A stretch of 34,187 bases of DNA from Jiangellaceae bacterium (GTDB lineage Bacteria; Actinomycetota; Actinomycetes; Jiangellales; Jiangellaceae): NCBI GenBank assembly GCA_014534205.1, contig JACVRX010000004.1, forward strand, positions 1 through 34,187. Direction: 5' to 3'. Numbering within the stretch: the stretch's first letter is position 1; each line of letters opens with the position of its first letter. Below are positions 19,248 to 28,236 of this stretch, one piece after another. Under the pieces are notes generated by a model, which was not told where the DNA came from, ran no database searches, and was given only the letters and a program-made list of their open reading frames with translations. A program made the position numbers and the translations under genes.

Positions 19248-20837
19248 ATGAGCGTCGACGGGTTTCACGTCTACGACACCACGCTTCGCGACGGCGCCCA
19301 GCAGGAGGGCTTGTCCCTGTCGGTCAACGACAAGCTCACGATTTCCCGCCATCTGGACGAGCTGGGCGTCGGGTTCATCGAGGGCGGCTGGCCGGGCGCA
19401 AACCCCAAGGAGACCGAGTTCTTCCGTCGCGCCCGATCGGAACTCGACCTGCGGCACGCCAATCTCGCGGCATTCGGTGCCACCAGGCGGCCGAACGTGC
19501 GCGTCGACGACGACTCCCTCGTGCGTGCGCTCGTCGACGCGGAGACCCCGGTCGTCACGGTCGTCGCCAAGAGCCATACCGGCCACGTGGAGCGGGCACT
19601 GCACACCACGCTCGAGGAGAACCTCTCGATGGTGCGTGACACGGTCCGCTTCCTGGCCGGCCTCGGCCGGCGGGTCTTCCTCGACGCCGAGCATTTCTTC
19701 GATGGCTACCGCCGGGACCCTGCCTACGCCCTGGCGGTCGTCACCGCGGCTGCGGAGGCCGGCGCGGAGCTGGTCGCCCTCTGCGACACCAACGGCGGCC
19801 TGTTGCCGGACGACGTCGGCGAGATCGTCGTCGCAGTCAACGACGCCGCAGGAGTGCGGCTTGGTATCCACTGCCACAACGACACCGGGTGTGCGGTAGC
19901 CAACTCGATCGCGGCCGTCGACGCCGGCGCGACGCACGTCCAGGGAACGTTGAACGGCTACGGCGAGCGCACAGGTAACGCGGACCTGGTCACCGTGGTG
20001 GCGAACCTGGAGCTCAAACGCGGCCGGCAGGTACTGCCGCCCGGAGCGCTGCGCGAGGCGACCCGGATCGCACACGCTGTGGCGGAGGTCACCAATGTGG
20101 TCCCGTACTCGCGGCAGCCGTACGTAGGTACGAGCGCGTTTACACACAAGGCCGGGCTGCACGCCAGCGCGATCAAGGTGGACCCGGACCTCTACCAGCA
20201 CGCCAACCCCGGCGACGTCGGCAACGACATGCGGATGCTGGTGTCCGACCTGGCCGGGCGGGCGAGCATCGAACTCAAGGGCCGCGAGCTGGGCTACGAC
20301 CTGTCCACCGACCGGGAACTGGTCGGCCGGTTGACCGAGCGGGTGAAGGAGCTGGAGGCGCGCGGCTACACATTCGAGGTCGCCGACGCATCGTTCGAGC
20401 TGCTGCTGCGGACGGAGGCCGACGGTGGGCACCCGCAGTTCTTCCACGTCGAGTCCTGGCGTGTCATAACGGAGTCGCGCCCGGGTGGCGAGGCACCCAG
20501 CGAAGCGACCGTGAAGCTGCGCGCCGGCGGTGAGCGGGTCGTCGTCACCGGCGAGGGGAACGGCCCGGTCAACGCGCTGGACCACGCGCTGCGGCAGGCG
20601 ATCGGCACTCTCTACCCAGAGATCGACAAGCTGGAGCTGGTCGACTACAAGGTGCGCATCGTCGACGCCAGCCACGGCACCGGCGCGGTCACCCGGGTGC
20701 TCGTCGAGCTGACCGACGGCAAGCGGTCGTGGGAGACCGTGGGGGTTGGCGCCAACATCATCGAGGCGTCCTGGGAGGCGCTCGTCGACGGCGTCACGTA
20801 TGGCCTGCTGCACCAGGTGGCCGAACCGCCGCGCTGA
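19248..20837 (+). CDS. cimA: (R)-citramalate synthase (LeuA/CimA family)
   Basis: MSVDGFHVYDTTLRDGAQQEGLSLSVNDKLTISRHLDELGVGFIEGGWPGANPKETEFF...HCHNDTGCAVANSIAAVDAGATHVQGTLNGYGERTGNADL...AFTHKAGLHASAI; C-terminal regulatory domain. Confidence 0.93.
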   Translation: MSVDGFHVYDTTLRDGAQQEGLSLSVNDKLTISRHLDELGVGFIEGGWPGANPKETEFFRRARSELDLRHANLAAFGATRRPNVRVDDDSLVRALVDAETPVVTVVAKSHTGHVERALHTTLEENLSMVRDTVRFLAGLGRRVFLDAEHFFDGYRRDPAYALAVVTAAAEAGAELVALCDTNGGLLPDDVGEIVVAVNDAAGVRLGIHCHNDTGCAVANSIAAVDAGATHVQGTLNGYGERTGNADLVTVVANLELKRGRQVLPPGALREATRIAHAVAEVTNVVPYSRQPYVGTSAFTHKAGLHASAIKVDPDLYQHANPGDVGNDMRMLVSDLAGRASIELKGRELGYDLSTDRELVGRLTERVKELEARGYTFEVADASFELLLRTEADGGHPQFFHVESWRVITESRPGGEAPSEATVKLRAGGERVVVTGEGNGPVNALDHALRQAIGTLYPEIDKLELVDYKVRIVDASHGTGAVTRVLVELTDGKRSWETVGVGANIIEASWEALVDGVTYGLLHQVAEPPR

Positions 20838-20886
20838 GGTTGATTTCACGAAGAACTTCACGACCTGAGCGGTCTGCGGTTTTGGA

Positions 20887-21840
20887 ATGATGACCGGGGT
20901 GCGCGAGTTCGTCGTCGCGAAAAACCCGGAGCCAGAATCGCGGCTGCCGTACCTGATCGCCGTGCCGTACAGGACGGGGCTGGTGTTCCGCGCGGGCGAC
21001 ACCTGGCCGCGCACCAAGGCCGTGTACTGCCACCCGCTGGCCGAGTGGCCGGTCGGCGCGCACGTCGTGGAACGGGTGCCGGTGCGGTCGGTGGTCCGCC
21101 GCGGCGCCGCCATCGACCTGGTGCTGGACCGCGCTCGGGAGAATCGCTCCCAACTGGTGTTCACGACGGCACGCGGCCGCGAGGTGGTGTTCTGGCAGAG
21201 CGCGCGCACGCGCAAGCAAGCGCGCCCGGGCATCCGAACACCCTCCGCCCGAGCGGCCGGTCTGGCCGAGCTGCTGATCATCGTCGACTCGCACGAGCGC
21301 TACGGCTATCGGTTCGCCGACCAGCAGGTCACGACCACCCGACGGGCGCTGCCCGCCGGGGATTACGCGATTGAGCGGGACGGCCGGCTGGTGGCGGTGG
21401 TGGAGCGCAAGTCGCTGGCCGACCTGGTGTCGAGCCTGACCACCGGCAGGCTCCGGTTCACGATGGGCGAGCTCGCCGCGCTGCCCCGAGCGGCGATCGT
21501 GGTCGAGGACCGCTATTCCCAGGTGTTCAAGCTGGAGCAGGTGCGGCCCGCGGTCGTGGCCGACGGGCTGGCCGAACTGCAAGTGCGCTACCTGTCGGTA
21601 CCCATCGTCTTTTGCGAAACTCGGCCGCTGGCCGAGGAGTGGACCTACCGGTTCCTCGCGGCCGCGTACTCGGCCGACGTCGAGCGCACCGACACGGCCG
21701 CGCGGCTGGCCACGGTGGAGGCGCCGCCGACCACGGGCGAGATCCGAGCATGGGCGATCTCCCGCGGACTCGCCGTTGCCCACCGCGGGCGGCTCTCCGC
21801 AGAGGTCGTGAGTGCCTACCACGCGGCGCATGCCACCTAG
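20887..21840 (+). CDS. ERCC4 (XPF-type) nuclease domain protein with C-terminal Lsr2-like DNA-binding segment
   Basis: LLIIVDSHERYGYRFADQQVTTTRRALPAGDYAIERDGRLVAVVERKSLADLVSSLTTGRL (GDY..ERKxxxD); C-terminus TTGEIRAWAISRGLAVAHRGRLSAEVVSAYHAAHAT resembles the Lsr2 C-terminal IRxWAxxxGxxVxxRGRIxxxVxxAYxAAH. Confidence 0.85.
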   Translation: MMTGVREFVVAKNPEPESRLPYLIAVPYRTGLVFRAGDTWPRTKAVYCHPLAEWPVGAHVVERVPVRSVVRRGAAIDLVLDRARENRSQLVFTTARGREVVFWQSARTRKQARPGIRTPSARAAGLAELLIIVDSHERYGYRFADQQVTTTRRALPAGDYAIERDGRLVAVVERKSLADLVSSLTTGRLRFTMGELAALPRAAIVVEDRYSQVFKLEQVRPAVVADGLAELQVRYLSVPIVFCETRPLAEEWTYRFLAAAYSADVERTDTAARLATVEAPPTTGEIRAWAISRGLAVAHRGRLSAEVVSAYHAAHAT

Positions 21841-21851
21841 GCTTGCCCACC

Positions 21852-22691
21852 GTGCGTATCGCCAGGTTCGCGACCGACGGTGAGCCCCGCTTCGCCGCCG
21901 TGGGACAGGACCATACCGGCGCGGCCATGCTGGCCGTGCTCGACGGCGACCCGCTGTACCGACCGATCCGGCTGACCGGTGAGACGGTCCCGCTAGCCGG
22001 GGCCCGGCTGGTGGCGCCGGTGCTGCCGCGAAGCAAGGTCGTCGGCGTGGGCCGCAACTACGCCGCGCACGCGGCGGAGCTCGACCACGACGTCCCAGCA
22101 GAGCCGCTGCTGTTCCTCAAGCCCAACACGTCGGTCATCGGACCAGACGAGCCGATCGTGTTACCGCGGCAGTCGCAGAACGTCCATCACGAAGCAGAGC
22201 TCGCGGTCGTCATCGGCCGGGTGTGCCGCGATGTGCCGCGGGAGCGGGTAGCCGATGTCGTGTTCGGTTACACCTGCGGAAACGACGTCACCGCTCGCGA
22301 TCTGCAGGAGCGCGACGGTCAGTGGGCCAGAGCGAAGGGCTTCGACTCGTTCTGCCCACTCGGCCCGTGGATCGAGACCGAACTCGACCCGTCCGACGTA
22401 GCGATCACGTGCACTGTGAACGGCGAGAAGCGTCAGGCGTCGCGAACGTCGTTGATGGTCTATGACGTCGCGGCCCTGGTCTCGTACATCACCGAGGCGT
22501 TCACCCTTTTGCCGGGCGACGTGGTCCTCACCGGTACCCCGGCAGGGGTCGGCCCGATCGTGGATGGCGACGAGGTCACCGTGGCGGTGGAAGGACTCGG
22601 GGAGCTCACCAACCGGGTGGTGACGCCGCACCCGGATCCCGTTGATCACGGCGATGCGGCTGGCTATGGAGATCCAAATGCCGCCACTTGA
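21852..22691 (+). CDS. Fumarylacetoacetate hydrolase (FAH) family protein
   Basis: [18 protein letters not shown]...[63 protein letters not shown]...[15 protein letters not shown]...[17 protein letters not shown]. Confidence 0.92.
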   Translation: MRIARFATDGEPRFAAVGQDHTGAAMLAVLDGDPLYRPIRLTGETVPLAGARLVAPVLPRSKVVGVGRNYAAHAAELDHDVPAEPLLFLKPNTSVIGPDEPIVLPRQSQNVHHEAELAVVIGRVCRDVPRERVADVVFGYTCGNDVTARDLQERDGQWARAKGFDSFCPLGPWIETELDPSDVAITCTVNGEKRQASRTSLMVYDVAALVSYITEAFTLLPGDVVLTGTPAGVGPIVDGDEVTVAVEGLGELTNRVVTPHPDPVDHGDAAGYGDPNAAT

Positions 22692-24228
22692 CCGAGATCA
22701 ACGTGATATCTCGGTGTTGGGCGACCTCGCTCCGGCGGATGTGCGAGTCCGCTTTTGCCCGTCGCCGACAGGCAACCCGCATGTCGGGCTGATCCGCACG
22801 GCGTTGTTCAACTGGGCTTTTGCGCGCCACCACGGCGGCACGTTCGTGTTCCGGATCGAGGACACCGACGTAGCCCGCGACTCGGAGGAGTCCTACCTGG
22901 CACTGCTCGATGCGTTTGGCTGGCTCGGGCTGCGCTGGGACGAAGGGCCGGACGTCGGCGGCCCGCACGCGCCGTACCGCCAGTCGCTGCGAATGGACAT
23001 CTACGCCGACGTCGCCGACCGGCTCACCAAGACCGGCCATGCGTACTACTGCTACTGCACGCCGAGGGAGCGCGAGGAGCGCCGGGAGGCCGCTCGTGCC
23101 GCCGGTCGGTCGAGCGGGTACGACGGCCACTGCCGCCATCTCACCGACGCGCAGGTCGATGCCTACCAAGCGGAGGGTCGAGCACCGGTGCTGCGCTTTC
23201 GCATGCCGGACCAGGCGATCTCCGTATACGACCTGGTGCGCGGCTGGATCACCGTTGAAGCACAGAACGTCTCCGACTACGTCATCGTGCGCGCGAGCGG
23301 ACGGCCGCTGTACCCGCTCGTGAACCCGGTCGACGACGCACTCATGGGCATCACCCATGTGCTGCGTGGTGAGGACTTGTTGCCGTCGACGCCGCGGCAG
23401 CTGCCACTGCACCAGGCGCTGCGCGAGATCGGCGTGGCGAGTGCTCCGCTGCCGAGGTTCGGCCATTTGCCGTTCGTCATGGGTGAAGGCAACCGGAAGC
23501 TGTCCAAACGGGATCCGCAGTCCTCGCTGCAGCACTACCGGGATCGAGGGTTTCTGCCCGAGGGCCTGCTGAACTACCTGGCCCTATTGGGCTGGTCCAT
23601 GGGTGACGATCGCGAGACCTTCTCGCTGGACGAGATGGCGGCCGCGTTCGACGTCACCCGGGTGAACCCGAACCCGGCGCGGTTCGACGCGAAGAAGGCG
23701 GAGGCGATCAACGCGGTCTGGGTGCGCCGGCTGCCGGCCGACGACCTGGCCACCCGCATGGTGCCGTACCTGCAGGGCGCAGGGCTGCTGCCGGATCCGC
23801 CCGGTGAGGAGCAGCTGACCATGCTGCGCGCCGCGACGCCATTAGTCCAGGAGCGGATCACCGTGCTTGAGGACGCCGTCGGCATGCTCCGCTTCCTGTT
23901 CAACGACGCGGACGTGCTGCCCGCCGATGACGAGAGCGCCGCCGCGCTGCTGCCGCCGGACACGCGCCCGGTGCTCACCGCTGCGCACGACGTGCTCGCC
24001 GCCCTGCTGACCTGGACTGCCGAGGTGATCGAGACCGCGCTGCGCACCGTGCTGGTCGACGGCCTGGGGCTCAAGCCCAAGCACGCATTCGGCCCGGTAC
24101 GTGCGGCGGTGACCGGACGGCGGGTGTCGCCGCCGCTGTTCGAGTCGCTGGCATTGCTCGGCCGGGATCGCACGCTCACGCGTATCCGGCGTGCGCTGCA
24201 GCGCCTGGACGCCGCCGCCTCCCGTTGA
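22678..24228 (+). CDS. gltX: Glutamyl-tRNA synthetase
   Basis: [74 protein letters not shown]...; KLSKRD; start position uncertain (overlaps the FAH stop). Confidence 0.95.
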   Translation: MPPLDRDQRDISVLGDLAPADVRVRFCPSPTGNPHVGLIRTALFNWAFARHHGGTFVFRIEDTDVARDSEESYLALLDAFGWLGLRWDEGPDVGGPHAPYRQSLRMDIYADVADRLTKTGHAYYCYCTPREREERREAARAAGRSSGYDGHCRHLTDAQVDAYQAEGRAPVLRFRMPDQAISVYDLVRGWITVEAQNVSDYVIVRASGRPLYPLVNPVDDALMGITHVLRGEDLLPSTPRQLPLHQALREIGVASAPLPRFGHLPFVMGEGNRKLSKRDPQSSLQHYRDRGFLPEGLLNYLALLGWSMGDDRETFSLDEMAAAFDVTRVNPNPARFDAKKAEAINAVWVRRLPADDLATRMVPYLQGAGLLPDPPGEEQLTMLRAATPLVQERITVLEDAVGMLRFLFNDADVLPADDESAAALLPPDTRPVLTAAHDVLAALLTWTAEVIETALRTVLVDGLGLKPKHAFGPVRAAVTGRRVSPPLFESLALLGRDRTLTRIRRALQRLDAAASR

Positions 24229-24270
24229 TCATGTTCACCAAACCTGGTCCGTTCTTCTGCGTTCAGGCAG

Positions 24271-24399
24271 TGGTTCACCAGGCGCGGGTCCGCAGGGGCT
24301 CCGCTCGGGCTCCGCGTCGCTCCGATGGGTCCGGTCGCACTCGGACCCTCGCTCGTTCCTCGCTCGGGCTCCGCGTCGCTCCGACGGTCTGGTGAACCA
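24271..24399. repeat. Nested inverted/direct repeat element between gltX and tRNA-Gln
   Basis: Terminal inverted repeat TGGTTCACCAG (24271-24281)/CTGGTGAACCA (24389-24399); internal 23-bp direct repeat GCTCGGGCTCCGCGTCGCTCCGA (24303-24325, 24362-24384); internal GGGTCCG/CGGACCC. Confidence 0.75.
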
Positions 24400-24516
24400 G
24401 CGTCGGGCCTGGTGATGTATCGGCCGGACGCCTCGGCCGCTTGGAGCCCCGATCGGATGACGGCTATTCTTGCGGAGCGATCGTGCGCCAAGTGCGTCCG
24501 TTCCGTCGCAGTTCAT

Positions 24517-24588
24517 TGGGGTATGGTGTAATTGGCAGCACGACTGACTCTGGATCAGTTAGTCTAGGTTCGAGTCCTGGTACCCCAG
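24517..24588 (+). tRNA. tRNA-Gln (anticodon CTG)
   Basis: TGGGGTA acceptor pairs with TACCCCA; anticodon arm ACTGA-CTCTGGA-TCAGT; T loop GGTTCGAGTCC. Confidence 0.95.
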
Positions 24589-24600
24589 CGCAACTCCCAC

Positions 24601-24673
24601 GGCCCCGTTGTGTAGCGGCCTAGCACGCCGCCCTCTCAAGGCGGTAGCGCGGGTTCAAATCCCGTCGGGGCTA
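24601..24673 (+). tRNA. tRNA-Glu (anticodon CTC)
   Basis: GGCCCCG acceptor pairs with CGGGGCT (one G-U); anticodon arm CCGCC-CTCTCAA-GGCGG; T loop GGGTTCAAATCCC. Confidence 0.95.
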
Positions 24674-24848
24674 CAGCGGGAACCCCCTCGCCCGGTGGGT
24701 ACACCTCAACTCAAGTTGATCATCTCCGCTCGGGGAACCATCGGTATTCATTGGTCACCGCAGATGTCCGTGCCGCGTCCATTGCACGGGCCACCAAGTC
24801 CAGCGATCGCCGAACATGTGGCCGTACTGGTCAAGCCGCCGGGCTCAC

Positions 24849-24957
24849 CGAGGTTGAGTAAGTGTCATCAGGGGCCGACTTGTGGCCGAGCATCTGCTGC
24901 ACCACGTCGATGCCAGGGCCCGACGCGATCGCGGTGACCGGGACGACGCATTGTCTG
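24849..24957 (-). pseudogene. Tyrosine integrase C-terminal fragment, inverted
   Basis: Minus strand VTAIASGPGIDVVQQMLGHKSAPDDTYSTSV resembles integrase AIASG..VKVVQ.MLGHKSA.MTLDTY. Confidence 0.7.
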
Positions 24958-25044
24958 ATCCGGTGATGAAGGAGCCGTCTGGTCCCATGAGGTACGCGGC
25001 TGCTGCTCCCACCTCGTCCGGCGTCTGGACGCGCCCAGCCGCCG

Positions 25045-25290
25045 ATGGTTAAGGGCGTGATGACGTTTGGCCCGGCCAAGGGCCACGAGCGCCGCAGGGA
25101 GCCGCTGCCCAGGTTGCCGGGCGTGCTGCCGGCGATCTGGTGTTCACCCAGGAAACGGGGCGCGGTGATGCGCTTCCAGAATCTTCAGCGAGCAGCGCGG
25201 ACGGAGGCGGCGAAGACGGTCAGGCTGCTGGGCTTCCACCCCCACGAGCTGCGCCACACGGCCGCCAGCGCAGGAAGGCCCGGAAACCGA
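25045..25290 (+). pseudogene. Tyrosine integrase catalytic-core fragment
   Basis: VMTFGPAKGHERRREPLPRLPGVLPAI.. / DLVFT in a shifted frame / RFQNLQRAAR...LGFHPHELRHTAAS; HxLRHTAAS catalytic motif; frameshifted and lacks the C-terminal part. Confidence 0.75.
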
Positions 25291-25408
25291 GTAGGGCGAG
25301 CACTCACCGATGAGGAATATGGCAGCCGTTAGAAGATAGGTTGCGCAGCGCGGTCGAGGGTATGCCGGCCAGCGCTGCGGGCGCTGTGCAGATGGCGCGT
25401 CGGGTGAT

Positions 25409-27037
25409 ATGACGCAGCGCGAGGAAGCGGCGGGGAAGCCCGCCGCTTCTACTGGGGCCGCATCGCCAGCAGTGGCCGCGTCACCTCCTTGGGCGCCGCT
25501 CAAACAGAGGGCTTTTCGATGGCTCTGGCTGGGCATGCTGATCAGCTTCATCGGGGCCTGGATGCAGGTTGTCGGCGCCCAGTGGCTACTCGTGGACGCC
25601 CCCAACGCTGCCACGCTCGTCTCGTTGGTCCAGGCGGCAAACACCCTTCCGGTCATGCTGATGGCGTTGCCAGCAGGAGTTCTGGCCGACAGCTTCGATC
25701 GACGCCGCCTGCTGCTCGCGGTGCAGGCCTATTTCTTCGTCGTCGCCATCCTGCTGGCCGCACTCACAGCAGCAGGGCACATGACTTCCGCCCTGCTTGT
25801 CGCATTCACATTCGCCCTCGGTATCGGCGGGGCGGTGCTGATCCCGGTATGGCAGTCCATCATCCCCGAACTCGTGCCCAGGACAGAGCTGCGAGCCACA
25901 GCCAGGCTGGATGCGGTCAGTGTCAACGTGGCCCGTGCCGTGGGGCCGGTGCTGGCCGGAGTGATCATCACTCGGCTGGGCGTCCCGACGGTCTTCGCCC
26001 TCACCGCGGTATCCGTTGTCTTCCTGGCGATCGCGCTCCTGTTTTGGCGTCGGCAGCAAGCTCTCTCGCAGACCCGAGAGCGCTTCCTGCCGGCGCTTCG
26101 CGCTGGTGGGCGCTACGTGTGGCACGAGCCCGTCGTGCGCCGCATTCTGGTTCGGGCGTTCCTGTTCGTCGCGCCGGCCATGGCGCTGTGGGCGCTGCTG
26201 CCGGTTATCGCCAATCAGCACCTAGGCCTGGAAGCCGACGGCTACGGAGCTCTGTTCGGCGCCATGGGTGCTGGCGCCGTTCTCGGCGCTTTGGTGTTGG
26301 GACCGGTGAGGATTCGTCTCGGGACCAACGGCATGCTTGCTGCGGCAGGCATCGTCTACGCGTTGTCGCTGGCCCTGATCGTCCTTACCGCGAGTCCCGT
26401 GGCGGCTCTGGCGTCCTTGCTCTTCGCCGGCCTTGCCTGGACGTCGGTGCTCTCCACTCTGGTTGGCGAGCTGCAGCTCTTCCTTCCGGGCTGGGTTCGA
26501 GCCCGCTCCCTCGCAGTGCTCGTGATCGTTTTCACCGGTTCAATGACGGTCGGTTCGTTGGTCTCGGGACCGGTCGCCGAGTTAGTCGGCCCTAGGGCGA
26601 CGCTGGTGATCGCGGCCATTGTGATGGTGGTCGGCGTGGTCGCTGGAATTTTTCTGCGAGTTCCGGAGACAGGTCATCTCGACCCCGAGCCGGCCATCTA
26701 CTGGCCGGAGGCTCGACTGGCGTTCGAACCCGAGCCAGACACCGGACCTGTCGTCATCACCGTCGAATACACCGTCGCGCCGGAGCGAGAGGCGGCGTTT
26801 CTGGAGGCAATGGACGCCCTGCAGCTATCTCGCCGCCGAACCGGCGCGACGCGATGGGAGCTGTACCGAGATGGCGAGCGACCGAACCGTTTTGTCGAAA
26901 TCTTCAGCGTTCCCTCCTGGGAGGAGCATCTGCGGCAGCACGAGGGCCGCCTGACCGCGACGGATCAAGAGATCGAGGAGACCGCGCTGGCCTTTTCCGA
27001 TCCGCCGGCGCGGGGGGAGCACCTGCTTCCGCCATAG
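25409..27037 (+). CDS. MFS transporter, EntS/MFS_3-like, with C-terminal ABM-like domain (paralog 1)
   Basis: FRWLWLGMLISFIGAWMQVVGAQWLLVDAPNAATLVSLVQAANTLPVMLMALPAGVLADSFDRRRLLL...; C-term VVITVEYTVAPEREAAFLEAMDALQLSRRRTGATRWELYRDGERPNRFVEIFSVPSWEEHLRQHEGRLTATD. Confidence 0.93.
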   Translation: MTQREEAAGKPAASTGAASPAVAASPPWAPLKQRAFRWLWLGMLISFIGAWMQVVGAQWLLVDAPNAATLVSLVQAANTLPVMLMALPAGVLADSFDRRRLLLAVQAYFFVVAILLAALTAAGHMTSALLVAFTFALGIGGAVLIPVWQSIIPELVPRTELRATARLDAVSVNVARAVGPVLAGVIITRLGVPTVFALTAVSVVFLAIALLFWRRQQALSQTRERFLPALRAGGRYVWHEPVVRRILVRAFLFVAPAMALWALLPVIANQHLGLEADGYGALFGAMGAGAVLGALVLGPVRIRLGTNGMLAAAGIVYALSLALIVLTASPVAALASLLFAGLAWTSVLSTLVGELQLFLPGWVRARSLAVLVIVFTGSMTVGSLVSGPVAELVGPRATLVIAAIVMVVGVVAGIFLRVPETGHLDPEPAIYWPEARLAFEPEPDTGPVVITVEYTVAPEREAAFLEAMDALQLSRRRTGATRWELYRDGERPNRFVEIFSVPSWEEHLRQHEGRLTATDQEIEETALAFSDPPARGEHLLPP

Positions 27038-27295
27038 CGGCCGGCGGGTTGATTCACCCAGCTCTTGACCAGGGCGGGAATCTGGCGCTGTCAGCGTCAG
27101 CCGGCGTGTGAGGATCAAGTGAGGACGACGACCGCGCTGCGAAGCTACATCTTCTTCGGTCACGCCGCGGCGACGTCGGCCACCGGCGACCGGCCCAATT
27201 CATGAGGCCTCGGACCTCCGCGATTCTCTCCAAGCACCGTCGAAGCACGTGAGCGACCCAACCAGCGGTCGCACCAAGCTCCGTAGAGTCACCCT

Positions 27296-28111
27296 GTGTT
27301 TGACGTCTGTTTCGCCGGCGTCACCGGGTGGACGGCGCCGCCAATCCTCGCTGCGATCGAGCAGGCCGACGACCTGGCTTTGATGTGCGGTGTGTCGCGC
27401 TCCGCCGCGGGGAAGAGCCTCGCCGAGGTCACCGGTCTACAGAGCGCGGGAGCTGTCTACGCGACGGTTTCTGAGGCGTTGGAGGCCACGCCGGTCGACG
27501 TGCTGATCGATTTCACCAGTCCCTCCGCGGTCAGAGGCAACGTCTGGAGCGCGGTCGACGCCGGGGTACACGTGGTGATCGGTTCCAGTGGTCTGACCGC
27601 GGGCGACTTCGAGGAGTTGGATCGCGTCGCCCGCGATCGAGGTGTCGGCGTGTTTGCCGCCGGCAACTTCTCCGTCATGGCGGCAGTGCTCCGCCGCGCC
27701 GCCGCGATTGCCGCGGAACACCTGAGCCAGTGGGAGATCCTCGACTATGCCAGCGCCGGCAAACCGGACGTGCCGAGCGGCACGTCGCGAGAGCTCGCTG
27801 AGACGCTGAGCAAGGTGCGCAGGCCGCACGCCGCGGTGCCGCTGTCAGAGCTGGACGGACCGGTCGAGGCACGAGGCGCCGAAGTTGCCGGTACGCGAAT
27901 CCACTCGGTGCGGCTGCCCAGCTTCGTGGTCAGCACCGAGATCGTCTTCGGTGGGCCAGGAGAACGACTCGTGATGCGCCATGATCCGGGCCTCGATCCG
28001 GCACCTTACGTGGTCGGCACGCTGCTGGCCGTGCGCAGAGTGGGCGACGTGCCGGGTGTTCGCAGAGGCCTGGACTCCCTGCTGTTCACTGAGCCCACCG
28101 CGGTGCGATAG
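27296..28111 (+). CDS. Divergent 4-hydroxy-tetrahydrodipicolinate reductase (DapB)-like oxidoreductase
   Basis: MFDVCFAGVTGWTAPPILAAI...VDVLIDFTSPSAVRGNVWSAVDAGVHVVIGSSGLT...GVFAAGNFSVMAAVLRRAAAIAAEHLSQWEILDYASAGKPDVPSGTSRELAE. Confidence 0.85.
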   Translation: MFDVCFAGVTGWTAPPILAAIEQADDLALMCGVSRSAAGKSLAEVTGLQSAGAVYATVSEALEATPVDVLIDFTSPSAVRGNVWSAVDAGVHVVIGSSGLTAGDFEELDRVARDRGVGVFAAGNFSVMAAVLRRAAAIAAEHLSQWEILDYASAGKPDVPSGTSRELAETLSKVRRPHAAVPLSELDGPVEARGAEVAGTRIHSVRLPSFVVSTEIVFGGPGERLVMRHDPGLDPAPYVVGTLLAVRRVGDVPGVRRGLDSLLFTEPTAVR

Positions 28112-28236
28112 GAACATGTTGCCTCGACCCTCGCGATTCGAACCTGTCGAGGTTGCGCGCCGCCCGACGGCTCCCGGTGCCGGTGGACTGACGCGACCGG
28201 GTGCCGGGTCGAACCGATCGAGGCGCAGTCAGCGGC

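Noticed and set aside
19083-21281. 732-aa minus-strand ORF
   Set aside because: Antisense to cimA and the ERCC4 gene, which have clear family motifs; no recognisable domain in the ORF.
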